The notes under the pieces: generated by a model
What the model saw: only the letters and a program-made list of their open reading frames with translations
Databases searched by the model: none
What the model was told of the DNA's origin: nothing
Part shown: in pieces, positions 1 through 11,150 of the stretch
Numbering within the stretch: position 1 is the stretch's first letter
How the letters are laid out: the number at the start of each line of letters is the position of its first letter
Position numbers and translations under genes: made by a program
From: Cynocephalus volans
Lineage: Eukaryota > Chordata > Mammalia > Dermoptera > Cynocephalidae
Length of the DNA stretch: 64,000 nucleotides
Direction of reading: 5' to 3'
NCBI RefSeq assembly: GCF_027409185.1
Contig: NC_084463.1
Span: forward strand, 49,408,907 to 49,472,906

Positions 1-90
1 CCACAGAGACAAAAGACTTTTACTTTGAAAACTACAAAACTTTGCTGAAAGAAGTTAATAACACTAACAAAAGGAAAGACAGCTTATGTT
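1..90 (+). repeat. LINE-1 ORF2 fragment
   Basis: The plus strand can be read as a short stretch resembling the L1 ORF2 segment around the ENYK...LLKE motif, followed by bases matching the downstream KWKD region. No open frame continues. The fragment is cut off by the window edge, so its true length is unknown. It lies in the opposite orientation to the L1 sequence that follows. Confidence 0.5.
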
Positions 91-690
91 TCCTGGCTTG
101 GTCCACCCAGCCCCACAGAAACACAGATTAAACACCTGCCTGACTGAGAATACTCTTGTGAGAATCCTGGAACCCAGAGAAAATGTTATGCTTCACTAGC
201 AGAGAAAAAACAAACAAAAATAACCACAAAAACAATTTCACTTTATCTGCATCACCCCCTTCCCCAAAGCCACTGTAGTGGAGTGTACATGCTGTACAGT
301 TCTTGGCATGTGATACTCCCAGGAGGAAAGAGACCAATGAAGATGTCTAACTTTCCTGGTTTTTCAGGACACTACCCTACAGGCTCACTTCTTTCTGGAT
401 TCATCTGTAATACTAAAGTAACTGACATGGGTGGATCACTTGAGGAAAGCTAGGAAGGAAGAATAGAGGCAGGGACTTCAGTGCCAGGCCACATGAATTT
501 GGAACTCCTTGGCTCCATGAGTGACCTTGCACCCCTGGTGAAACAAAGAAGCCCATCAGGAGACTCTGCTGTGGAGCTGTGCTCCTTGATTCTGCCCAAG
601 CATGGAGACTTTCAGGAGCCTTGCTGAGAAGTAGAGACAGAGCTTGGTCAGGAGCCTCACTCCAACACATTGCCTCATCCCACCATGGAG
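91..690. other. Unassigned intergenic stretch
   Basis: I see no gene, RNA or clear repeat here. Short open frames on both strands lack any recognisable motif. From about 420 to 690 the base composition is more even than in the flanking L1 DNA, and it separates L1 fragments of opposite orientation. Confidence 0.4.
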
Positions 691-1675
691 CCCTGCAGAC
701 ATTCTTATTTGTTACTGATCTTAGGGGAAATGCATCCAGCCTTTTAGCATTACATATATTATTTGCAGGTTTTTCATAGATGCTCAATATTAGGTTCAGC
801 AATTTTTCTTCTATTTCTAGTGTGTTGGGGTGGGTGTTATTTATTTATTTATTTTTATCATGATAGGAGGTTGAATTTTGCCAGATCTCTTTGGAGTCTT
901 TTGAGGTACTCATGTGATTTTTGTTTTTTACTGTATTACTATATTACATTAATTGATTTGGGGATATTAAACCAACCTTACATCTTTGGAACAAACCCCA
1001 CATGGTCATGTTGAATACTTATTTTTCTATGTTTCTAGGTTAAGTTTGCTAGTATTTGATCAGTATTATGTGTTTACTTGAAAAAGAGATATTGATTTAT
1101 TTTTTTGTGATATTTTTATCTTGTTTTGATATACTGGTATAAAATAAGTTGAAGTGTATTCCTATTCTATTTCATAGAAAAAGTTTATTTAAAAATTGGT
1201 GTTAAATCTTCTCTGGATATTTGGAAGAACATTCTGTAGTCAAGCTATTTAGGCCTGGGCTTCTCTTTGTGTGTAGTGCTTTGATTAGTACTACAAAATG
1301 CTCATTTATTTGTAGGCTTATTTGCATTTTCAATTTCTCCCTGAATCAGTTTTGGCCACTTCCTTATAGAAATTTGTCCATTTCATCTAAGTTATCTAAT
1401 TTATTCAGCATACAATTACTTATAATATTGTGTATAGCATTTTTTTCTTTAAATCCTTCTGTAAGGTCTGTACTAATGTCCCTCTATCTTCCTGGTTCTA
1501 GCAATTCTAGGTTTCTCTTTATATCTTGGTCAATCTAGCTAAATGTTTGCCAATTTTCTTGGTATTTTAAGACCCCACTTTTGTGTCATTGACTTTCTCT
1601 CTTTTAGTTATGCTTCATTTTTAAAAATTTTCTACACTAATCTTCATTTTTAAAAGGTAGCTTTCCTGGTTAAAG
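690..1675 (-). repeat. Old LINE-1 ORF2 fragment (3' side of an element split by L1-A)
   Basis: Reverse-strand reading gives scattered ORF2 reverse-transcriptase similarity, for example a SIYEKP...N block and an AFPLRS block near 690-800. All frames carry many stops, so this is an old copy. Its orientation and ORF2 position are compatible with its being the continuation of the old L1 at 8471-11150, with L1-A inserted between. The junction is not exact: about 140 bp next to L1-A (1540-1680) is too diverged to place. Confidence 0.65.
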
Positions 1676-1734
1676 GACTTTTGTTTTTTTTGTTTGTTTG
1701 TTTTTGTTTTTTTAATTTAATTTTGTCGATATAC

Positions 1735-1900
1735 ATTGTGATTGATTATTGTTTCCCCATCCCCAAAACCTCCCTCCCTCCCCCCCAACAATGTCCTTTC
1801 TGTTTGCTTGTCATATCAACTTCAAGTAATTGTGATTGTTATATCTTCTCTCCTGCCCCAGTCTGTGTGTGTGTGTGTGTGTGAATTTATATATTAATTT
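1735..1900 (-). repeat. L1-A 3' UTR with G-rich tract and (TG)n
   Basis: This lies between the ORF2 stop and the poly(A) end. On the plus strand it shows a C-rich run near 1760-1790, which is a G-rich purine tract on the L1 sense strand, and a TG microsatellite at about 1861-1882. The same arrangement recurs in the 3' ends of L1-C and L1-B, which shows it belongs to the L1 family and is not a random microsatellite. Confidence 0.8.
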
Positions 1901-4900
1901 TTAGCTCCCACCAATAAGTGAGAACATGTGGTATTTCTCTTTCTGTGCCTGACTTGTTTCACTTAATATAATTCTCTCAAGGTCCATCCATGTTGTTGCA
2001 AATGGCAGTATTTCATTCGTTTTTATAGCTGAGTAGTATTCCATTGTGTAGATGTACCACATTTTCCGTATCCACTCATCTGATGATGGGCATTTGGGCT
2101 GATTCCAACTCTTGGCTATTGTAAAGAGTGCTGCGATAAACATTGGGGAACAGGTATACCTTCGACTTGATGATTTCCATTCCTCTGGGTATATTCCCAA
2201 CAGTGGGATAGCTGGGTCGTATGGTAGATCTATCTGCAATTGTTTGAGGAACCTCCATACCCTTTTCCATAGAGGCTGCACCATTTTGCAGTCCCACCAA
2301 CAGTGTATGAGAGTTCCTTTTTCTCCACAACCTCGCCATCATTTATCGTTCATAGTCTTTTGGATTTTAGCCATCCTAACTGGGGTTAGATGGTATCTCA
2401 GTGTGGTTTTGATTTGCATTTCCCGGATGCTGAGTGATGTTGAGCATTTTTTCATATGTCTGTTGGCCATTTGTGTATCTTCCTTAGAGAAATGCCTACT
2501 TAGCTCTTTGGCCCATTTTTTAATTGGGTTGCTTGTTTTCTTCTTGTAAAGTTGTTTGAGTTCCTTATATATTCTGGATATTAATCCTTTGTCAGATGTA
2601 TATTTTGCAAATATTTTCTCCCACTCTGTTGGTTGTCTTTTAACTCTGTTAATTGTTTCTTTTGCAGTGCAGAAGCTTTTTAGTTTAATATAATCCCATT
2701 TGTTTATTTTTCCTTTGCTTGCCCGTGCTTTCGGGGTCGTATTCATGAAGTCTGTGCCCAGTCCTATTTCCTGAAGTGTTTCTCCTATGTTTTCTTTAAG
2801 AAGTTTTATTGTTTCAGGGTGTATATTTAAATCCTTAATCCATTTTGAGTTGATTTTAGTACATGGTGAGAGGTATGGATCTAGTTTCATTCTCCTGCAT
2901 ATGGATATCCAGTTATCCCAGCACCATTTGCTGAAGAGGCAGTCCCTTCCCCAGTGAATAGGCTTGGTGCCTTTGTCAAAGATCAGATGGCAGTAAGTGT
3001 GTGGGTTGATTTCTGGATTCTCTATTTTATTCCATTGATCAGTGTGTCTGTTTTTATGCCAGTACCATACTGTTTTGGTTATTATAGCTTTGTAGTATAG
3101 CTTAAAGTCAGGTAGTGTTATGCCTCCAGCTTTATTTTTTTTGCTGAGCATTGCTTTGGCTATGCGTGGTCTTTTATTGTTCCATATAAATGTCTGAATA
3201 GTTTTTTCCATTTCTGAGAAAAATGTCTTTGGAATTTTGATGGGGATTGCATTGAATTTGTATATCACTTTGGGTAGTATGGACATTTTCACTATGTTGA
3301 TTCTTCCAGTCCAAGAGCATGGGATATCTTTCCATCTTCTTGTATCCTCTCTAATTTCTCTCAGCAGTGGTTTATAGTTCTCATTGTAGAGATTTTTCAC
3401 CTCCTTGGTTAACTCAATTCCTAAGTATTTTATTCTTTTGGTGGCTATTGTAAATGGGCAGGCTTTCTTGATTTTTCTTTCTGCATGTTCAGTATTGGAG
3501 AATAGAAATGCTACTGATTTTTGTGTGTGGATTTTGTATCCTTTTACTGTGCTGAAATCATTTATCAATTCCAAGAGTTTTTTTGTAGAGGTTTTAGGCT
3601 GTTCGATGTATAGGATCATGTCATCTGCAAACAGGGACAGTTTGACTTCATCTTTTCCAATCTGGATGCCCTTTATTTCCTTCTCTTCTCTGATTGCTCT
3701 GGCTAGTACTTCCAACACTATGTTGAATAGGAGTGGTGAGAGTGGGCATCCTTGTCTAGTTCCTGTTCTTAAAGGAAAAGCTTTCAGCTTTTCCCCATTC
3801 AGGATGATATTGGCAGTGGGTTTGGCATATATGGCTTTAATTATGTTGAGATACTTTCCCTCTATACCTAACTTATAGAGGGTCTTTGTCATGAATGAGT
3901 GCTGAACTTTATCAAATGCTTTTTCAGCATCTATAGAGATGATCATATGGTCCTTGTGTTTGAGTTTATTAATATGGTGTATCACATTTATTGATTTGCG
4001 TATGTTGAACCAACCTTGCATCCCTGGGATGAATCCGACTTGATTGTGATGAATAATTTTACATATGTGTTGCTGTATTCTGTTTGCTAGTATTTTAGTG
4101 AGGATTTTTGCATCTATATTCATCAATGATATCGGCCTGTAGTTTTCTTTTTTGGTTATATCTTTACCTGGTTTTGGTATCAGGATGTTTTTTGCTTCAT
4201 AGAATGAGTTTGGGAGATTTGCGTCCGTTTCAGTCTTTTGGAATAGTTTGTAAAGAATCGGTGTCCATTCCTCTCTGAATGTTTGGTAAAATTCTGCTGT
4301 GAATCCATCTGGTCCTGGGCTTTTCTTTGTTGGGAGCATTCTGATAACAGCATCAATCTCCTTTATTGTTATTGGTCTGTCCAAGTTTTCTACGTCTTCA
4401 TGGTTCAGTATTGGGAGCTTGTTTGTGTCCAGAAATTTATCCATTTCCTCCAGATTTTCAAATTTGTTGGCATATAGTTGTTTATACTGGTCTCGAATGA
4501 TTCCTTGTATTTCAGATGAATCAGTTGTAATATCACCTTTTTCATTTCTAATTTTTGTTATTTGAGTCTTCTCTCTTCTTTTTTTTGTTAGCCATGCTAA
4601 TGGTTTGTCAATTTTATTTATCTTTTCAAAACACCAACTTTTTGATTCGTTGATCTTTTGAATTGTTTTTTGGTTTTCAATTTCATTCAGTTCTGCTCTG
4701 ATCTTAATGATTTCTTTCCGTCTGCTAACTTTAGGTTTGGATTGTTCTTGTTTTTCTAGTTCTTTAAGGTGAAGTGTTAGGTTGTTCACTTCCATCTTTC
4801 CATTCTTCTGAAGTGAGCGTTTAATGCAATAAATTTCCCCCTCAATTCTGCTTTTGTAGTATCCCACAGGTTTTGGTATGATGTATCATTGTTTTCATTA

Positions 4901-5727
4901 GTTTCAATAAATTTTTTGATTTCCTGCTTGATTTCTTCTTGGACCCATGTGTCATTAAGTAGAATGCTGTTTAATTTTCATGTGTTTGTATAGTTTTCAG
5001 AGTTTCGTTTGTTATTAATTTCTAGTTTTAATCCATTGTGGTCTGAGAAGATACATGGGATAATTCCAATTTTTTTGAATGTATTGAGACTTGATTTGTG
5101 ACCTAATATGTGATCTATCCTGGAGAATGATCCATGTGCTGCTGAGAAGAATGAATATTCTGAGGTTGTTGGGTGGAATGTTCTGTAGATACCTGCCAAT
5201 TCCAATTGGCCTAGAGTCTTGTTTAGATCTTGTGTTTCTCTACTGATTCTTTTCCTAGATGATCTGCCTAATATTGACAGTGGGGTGTTCAGGCCCCCTG
5301 CTATTATGGTATTAGTGTCTATTTCCTTCTTTAGGTCTAATAGAGTTTGTTTTATAAATCTGGCTGCTCCAACATTGGGTGCGTACATATTTATGATTGT
5401 TATGTCTTCTTGATGGATCAGTCCTTTTATCATTAAGTAGTGTCCCTCATTGTCTCTTTTTATGGTTTTTAGTTTAAAGTCTATTTTGTCAGATATAAGA
5501 ATAGCTACTCCAGCTCGTTTTTCTTTTCTGTTTGCATGGTCAATCTTTTTCCATCCTTTCACTCTTAGTCTGTGTGAATCTTTATGGGTGCGGTGGGTCT
5601 CTTGTAGGCAGCATATAGTTGGGTCCTCCTTTTTGATCCAGTCAGCCAGTCTGTGTCTTTTGATTGGGGAATTTAAGCCTTTTACATTAAGAGTTGTTAT
5701 TGAAAGGTGTTGATTTATTCCTAGCAT
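1901..5727 (-). pseudogene. L1-A ORF2 (endonuclease and reverse transcriptase), broken
   Basis: ORF2 of L1 encodes the apurinic-type endonuclease that nicks target DNA and the reverse transcriptase that copies L1 RNA. It begins with ATG at 5725-5727. The endonuclease block (5727-4978) keeps the CLQETH motif, the R-IDHIL segment and a SDH motif. The reverse transcriptase keeps the FADD catalytic motif at about 3618-3632, and the C-terminal cysteine-rich segment follows. Visible damage: TGG to TGA at 4978-4980, a one-base deletion near 4792, and TGC to TGA at 2339-2341. In the endonuclease the acidic residue of the GD-N motif is Gly (codon 5293-5295), which alone should abolish nicking. Apart from these sites the frame is intact, so decay is recent compared with the neighbouring L1 pieces. 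Confidence 0.92.
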
Positions 5728-5915
5728 TTTATTGGTTGTTTGGTTGTCTTAGGTGTCTTTTGTTCCTTGCTTTCTGATTTACTGTTTGTTTTCTGTGTTT
5801 GTTGGTTCCTTAGGTTGTAGATAGCATTTTTGTTTTCTTGTTTTCTCTTCATGAATGCCATTTTTGATTATGCTAGTGGGTATTGATTTTTCTTGGGTTT
5901 TTATGGCAGTGGTAG

Positions 5916-6894
5916 TTATTTTTCAGGAACCAAACCCAGTACTCCCTTGAGGATTTCTTGTAAGGGTGGTCGTGTGTTAGTGAACTCCCACAGTTTTTGT
6001 TTGTCTGAGAAATATACTATTTGTGCTTCATTTTGGAAGGATAGCCTTGCAGGGTAGAGTATTCTTGGCTGGCAATCTTTGTCTTTTAGTATTTTGAATA
6101 TATTGTCCCATTCCTTTCTAGCTTTTAGGGTTTGTGATGAAAAGTCTGATATTAGCCTGATTGAGGCTCCCTTATATGTGATTTGATGCTTCTCTCTTGC
6201 AGCTTTTAAGATTCTCTCTTTGTCTCTGAGTTTTGCCAATTTGACTATGACATGTCTTGGAGAAGGCCTTTTTGGGTTGAATACGTTTGGAGATCGTTGA
6301 GCTTCCTGGATCTGAAGATCTGTGATTTTTCCTATACCTGGGAAATTTTCTTCCACTATTGTTGAATATGTTTTCAATGGAATCTCCATTTTCCTCCCCT
6401 TCTGGAATACCCATGACTCGGATATTTGAGTGCTTAAGGTTGTCTGATATCTCTCTCAGATTTTCTTCCATGTCCTTCATTCTGTTTTCTTTCTTTTTGT
6501 CTGCTTGTGTTATTTCAAACAGCCCATCTTCAAGTTCAGAGGTTCTCTCTTCAACTTCGACAAGCCTGCTGGTTAAACTCTCCGTTGTGTTTTTTATTTC
6601 GCTGAATAACTTCTTCAGTTCAGCAAGTTCTGCTACATTTTTTTTCAGGACATTGATTTCCTTGTATATTTCCTCTTTCAGATCCTGTATACTTTTCCTC
6701 ATTTCATCATGATGTCTAGCTGAGTTTTCTTGTATCTCATTCAGTTTCCTTAGAATTATCACTCGAAATTCCTTGTCAGTTATTTCAAGGGCTTCTTGTT
6801 CTATAGGACCTAGAGTTTGAGATTTATTAACTTTTGGAGGTGTACTTTCTTGATTTTTTGTATTTCTGGTATCTTTTTTTTGATGTTTATTCAT
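5916..6894 (-). pseudogene. L1-A ORF1 (RNA-binding coiled-coil protein), frameshifted
   Basis: ORF1 protein is the trimeric RNA chaperone that coats L1 RNA. The start is the ATG at 6892-6894; an open frame extends further upstream to 6978 but runs into 5' UTR sequence. The N-terminal half is rich in Lys, Glu and Leu with heptad spacing, as expected for the coiled coil. The C-terminal half has the RNA-recognition region, including the PRHVIVKLA segment near 6250. The two halves lie in different frames, so there is a small indel near 6360, around the point between the coiled coil and the RNA-binding core. The stop is at 5916-5918. Confidence 0.88.
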
Positions 6895-8420
6895 TGTGGC
6901 AGGGGGTTTCACAGTCCACCAGTTTGAGACTAATGACTCACTAGGATGTTGCTGTGGTTGCCAATTTCGTATGGCCACCTCCGTGACTGCTCAGTTGGCC
7001 TCTAGTGCCTTGTGTGTGTGGTTGCCTCGGGTCTTGGGCTTCTCCGGGGAGCCACCTTTCTGGTCAGCTTGTACTCTGCTGGGCTGGTGTATCACGTCCC
7101 ACAGGGTGTGTGATCTCTGTTGAGCTTTCACTTCCTGTTCAGGACTTCTGCCTGTTCCGTGTGCTCTGGCCCAGGCTGTTGGATCTTGCAGTGGCAACCC
7201 CACAGGGTGTGTGGTTTCTGTGGAGTCTCCGCCTCCCTGGCCGCATGTATCCCCACTGTGTGCGCACTGTGCTGGGCTGGGGCGTTTCTTCTGCAACCCT
7301 TGTTTATCAGCTGGGCCTTCAAGACTTGCCCAGGAAGTCTACCAGGTTTCTGGTAGGCACAGATGACCGGTCGCTCTGGGTACCTTTGTAGCACTGTGTA
7401 GATCTTTCTCAGGACTTGTTCACCTTTGTATCCCCCCGGCATAGACCGAATCTAGCGCCCACCTGCAGCCAGCTGTCTGGCAGGTTCAAGCGGACCTGGG
7501 AAATCTCCTACCATAGTATTCCCAACCAGAGATTGGTTAGGCTTTTTTCCGAACTGGTGGCCGCAGAGATGGTATCTGCCTCCCAGTAACAGGAAGTTTA
7601 CCGGGGGCCGGAGTCCAGGGTGTGGTGGAGTGACAGTCGGCCCGCCCGTACTTCCTTGCCCTCCCGACACTGGCCTGGGACGCCCCCCGCCACCAGCCCC
7701 GCCAGAGAACCACAGAGGGAGTGGGAGGGGAGGCCGGCCCGCAGGCTCCGGAAAGCCCTGCGCCGGGCCAAGCAAGTGGGAAGGCTCAGTGACGGCCGAG
7801 CCGGGAGGAGCTGCCAGCACCTGGGAAAATGGAGGCAGCCCCGGGGTGGTGAGTGAACCAGTGATGCAGGCGGGAGCCGGGTGGGTGTCAGCCCCCCGAA
7901 CAGGGCTTGGGCAGGGGTCATTCACAGGGCTGTGCGAGGTCGGGTGCTCACTCTCTGCCACTGGTTTGCTGCCTTCCCCTTTCTCAGCCGCTGCCGCCTC
8001 GGGCTGTTCAGTCGCGGCACGGCTCGGGCACTCCCAGGAATCTTCTTTAATGCCGACCTGAAACCTCGAATCCTGAATAGGGCAGCTGGTTGCCTTCAGC
8101 GCGGCCCCGGCCCCCGGGATCCTGTCTGCATGCACAGCAGCCCTGGTGCCGTGTTCCCTGTTTCGAGACTCGCTTTTGCAGCTAAGAAACAGTTCTTTTC
8201 CTGCTCCACACTTCAAAGCTGTTGCCTGTAAATGAGCCAGCCTCTCCTCCCAGGGGCAAAGTGGCAGTCATCCCCCACAACCGGCCACAAGCAGCGTTCC
8301 TCCCTTAAGAGATGGCAAGAGGAATGTCCACAAGTTTTCTGGCTGCCTGAAGCCCAGTGGCCGCCTTTTCCACCTCAGCTACTCCGCGCCAACCGCCGCA
8401 GCCACCGCCATCTTGAAACT
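6895..8420 (-). promoter_or_regulatory. L1-A 5' UTR / internal promoter with YY1-type site
   Basis: About 1.5 kb upstream of ORF1 is distinctly GC- and CpG-rich (strongest at 7450-8420) in an otherwise AT-rich region, which is the usual character of an L1 5' UTR. At its outer end, 8406-8415 read on the minus strand gives CAAGATGGCG, the core that YY1 binds at the start of L1 elements. It lies just inside the element, where YY1 sets the transcription start in primate L1s. Nearer ORF1, a CACACCCTGTGG-like phrase recurs (about 7100 and 7205), which suggests degenerate internal duplication. Long open frames on both strands here are a by-product of GC richness. Confidence 0.75.
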
Positions 8421-8470
8421 CAAATTTTAGAATTTTTAAACACAAACTTCAGATATGGCTATGAATTTTC

Positions 8471-11150
8471 ATGGTTAAAAGGAGTCTCTTGTTAACCTAT
8501 CTAATGCTTCATCTATTTTATTTATATTCTCAAAAAACCAACTTTTTGTTTTGTTGATCTTTTCTATTGTTTTGGGGTGTTTATTTCATTTAATTCTGTT
8601 CTGATCTTATTTATTTTACTGTCTACTACCTTTAGGTTTGGATTTTTTTTGTTTTACAAGTTCTTTGAGGCATTATTTTAGGTTATTTGAAGTCTTTCTG
8701 TTCTTTTGATAGAAGCATTAATTGCAATAAATCTGCATCTTAGTACTGCTTTTGCAGTATCCCACAGGTTTTGGTATGATGTATCTTTAATTTCATTAGT
8801 TTCTAGAAATTTATTGATTTCCTGTTTAATTTCTCCTTGAACCCATTGGTTGTTCAGGAGCCTATTATTTAGTTTCCATGTATTTATATAGTTTCCATAG
8901 TTATGCCTATTATTAATTTCCAATTTTCGTCCATTGTGGTCTGAAAAGATACTTGGAATGATTTCAAATTTATAAAATTTGTTGAGACTAGATTTGTGAC
9001 CTGATATGTAGTCTATTCTGGAGAATGTTCCATGAGCTGATGTGAAGAAAGTATATTCTATAGTTGTTGGGTGAAACATTCTCTGTATATCCGCCAGGTC
9101 CAGTTGGTTTAATGTGTAATTTAAATCCTGGGTCTCTTTGTTGATTTGTTGCCTAGAAGATCTGTCCCATACTGAGAGAATGGTGTTCAGGTCACCCGCT
9201 ATTAATGTATTAGGGCCTATTTCTTTCTTTAGGTCTAAGAATGTTTGCTTTATATACCTGGGTGCTCCAGTATTGGGTTAATATGTATTTATGATTGTTA
9301 TTTCTTCTAGCTGGATAGATCCTTTTATCATTATATAGTTTCCTTCTTTGTCTCTTTATATATTTTTGGTTTAAAGTCTACTTTATTCAATATAAGAGGA
9401 GCTCCTCCTGATCATTTTTGGTTTCCATTTGCATGGTATCTATTTTTCCATCCTTTCACTTTTAGTCTGTGTGTGTCTCTATAGGTGAGGTGGGTCACTT
9501 GAAGACAGCATATACTTGTGTCTAGCTTTTTAATCCAATCAGTAAATCGGTGCCTTTTGAATGAGGAATTTAATCCATTCACATTTAAGGTGGTTACTGA
9601 CAGATATTGTTTAATTCTTTTCATTTAATTGCCTTTTGTTTAGATGTTTTAAATGTCTTTTGATCCTTACTTCCCCTTTTATTTCTCTTCTTTGTTCGTT
9701 GGGTATTTGAGGTGGCATGATTTAGCTTTTTGCTCTTTCTCACTGGCATTTTTGTTTTGACAGCAGGTTTTGCTCTTTGCTGTGTATCTATCTGTGGTAG
9801 TGACATTCATTATTCAGATTCCAGATACAGAACTCCCTTAAGAATTTCTTGCAGGGCTGGTCATATGGTGGTGAACTCCCACAAGTTTTGTTTGTATGGG
9901 AAATACACTATTTCCCCCTCATTTCTGAAGGAGGCCTTGCTGGGTAAAGAATCCTTGGCTGTCAATTTTTTTCTTTTATTGTTTTGAATATATCATTCCA
10001 CTTTCTTCTGGCCTGTAGGATTTCAGTTGAGAAGTCTGCTATTATTTTGCTAGAGGTTCCCTTATAGGTGACTGACATTTTTCTCTTGCTGCTTTTGGAA
10101 TTCTCTCTTTGTCTTTGAGCTTTGCAAATTTGACTATAATGTGTCTTGGAGAGGATCTTTTTGATTGTATCTTTTTGGGGAACTTTGAGCTTCTTGGATC
10201 TGAAGGTCTGCATCTCTCCCTACCCCCAGGAAGTTTTCTGTTATTATTTCCTTGAGCAGGTTTTCAATACCTTTTCCTTTTTCCTCCCTTTCTGGAATAC
10301 CCACGATTTAGATGTGAGAGTACTTGAGGTTGTCTGCTATCTCAAATTTTCTTTGTTATTTTTAATTCCTTTTTCCTTTTTTAGGGGAGTCTGGGTTATT
10401 TCAAAAAGACCATCTTCAAGATGTGAAATTCTTCTGCTTGCTCTAGCCTGCCACTTAAGCTTTTTGTAGTTTTTTCTTTACTTTTATACGTAAATCTTTC
10501 ATTTCTAGGAGTTCTACATTCTTTTTTAAGGTATTATTCTCTTTGTAATTTTCCTCCTTCATATTCTAGGTAGTTTTTCTTGTTTCCTTGTATTCTCTAA
10601 TGGAGTCATCTTTTAACTCTTCAAGCTTTCTTAAGATAATTGCTCAGAATTCTTTTTCAGACATTTCAAGGATCCCCTGTTCTATGGGGTCTGGAATTTG
10701 AGAGTTACTGTTTTCCTTTAGTGGTGTCATATGTTTTTTTTTTTCTTCTTTTTTGTACTAGTAGTTTTCCATTGATGTTTGGTCATCTGGTAGAGGACTT
10801 GCTTCTTCTGTTACTGTGGATTTGGCTATGTGGATAAAGACTTCCTCCTCTATTCGCAGGCTCTACTGGTGACTCTTCTCATGTCAATGTAGTCAAGTTA
10901 TTGGCAGGTTGCCTGTAGAGTGGCCCTGGCAGCTACTGTAGTGGTGAACGGTCTTTGTGGTTACAGAAGGTCTGGCAGTATCTATATATTAAACCACCCT
11001 GGCTCCTGTTCTAGCTTTCCTGAAAAGGAAAAGTAGACTAAGCTCCTGGTGCTGTGCAGGTCTCAGCTCACCTCGGTGCTTGCTGGGCTGTGTGTGCTTC
11101 CCTCCAGCCCTTAGAATCAGATTTCTAGAATTTTAAAGGACAGGACTAAT
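8471..11150 (-). repeat. Old LINE-1, 5' half (ORF2 N-terminal part, ORF1, 5' UTR)
   Basis: Read on the minus strand, this runs from a degraded 5' UTR (about 11110 down to 10720) through ORF1 (its C-terminal part is open at 10213-9962) to ORF2. The endonuclease is recognisable in two pieces, 9624-9412 with a CCLQ-TH motif and 9079-8678 with a SRIDYI segment and a SDH motif. Frames are interrupted many times, so it is much older than L1-A, whose 5' end lies right beside it. Confidence 0.8.

Larger units (their letters stand above)
1681..8420 (-). mobile_element. Near full-length LINE-1 (L1-A), inactive
   Basis: This is a complete L1 layout read on the minus strand: 5' UTR (8420-6895), ORF1 (6894-5916), a spacer, ORF2 (5727-1901), a short 3' UTR with a purine-rich G tract, and an oligo(T)-rich end near 1681 that is the poly(A) tail. 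The length of about 6.7 kb is typical of a full-length mammalian L1. ORF1 has a frameshift; ORF2 has two nonsense changes, one frameshift and a changed endonuclease residue, so it cannot move by itself. The reading frames are otherwise long, which makes this the least decayed long L1 in the window. The flanks are older L1 sequence, so it landed inside another L1. Confidence 0.93.

Noticed and set aside
7128..8231. Long overlapping open frames on both strands as genes
   Set aside because: They lie in the GC-rich L1-A 5' UTR, show low-complexity Pro/Gly/Arg composition and have no domain.
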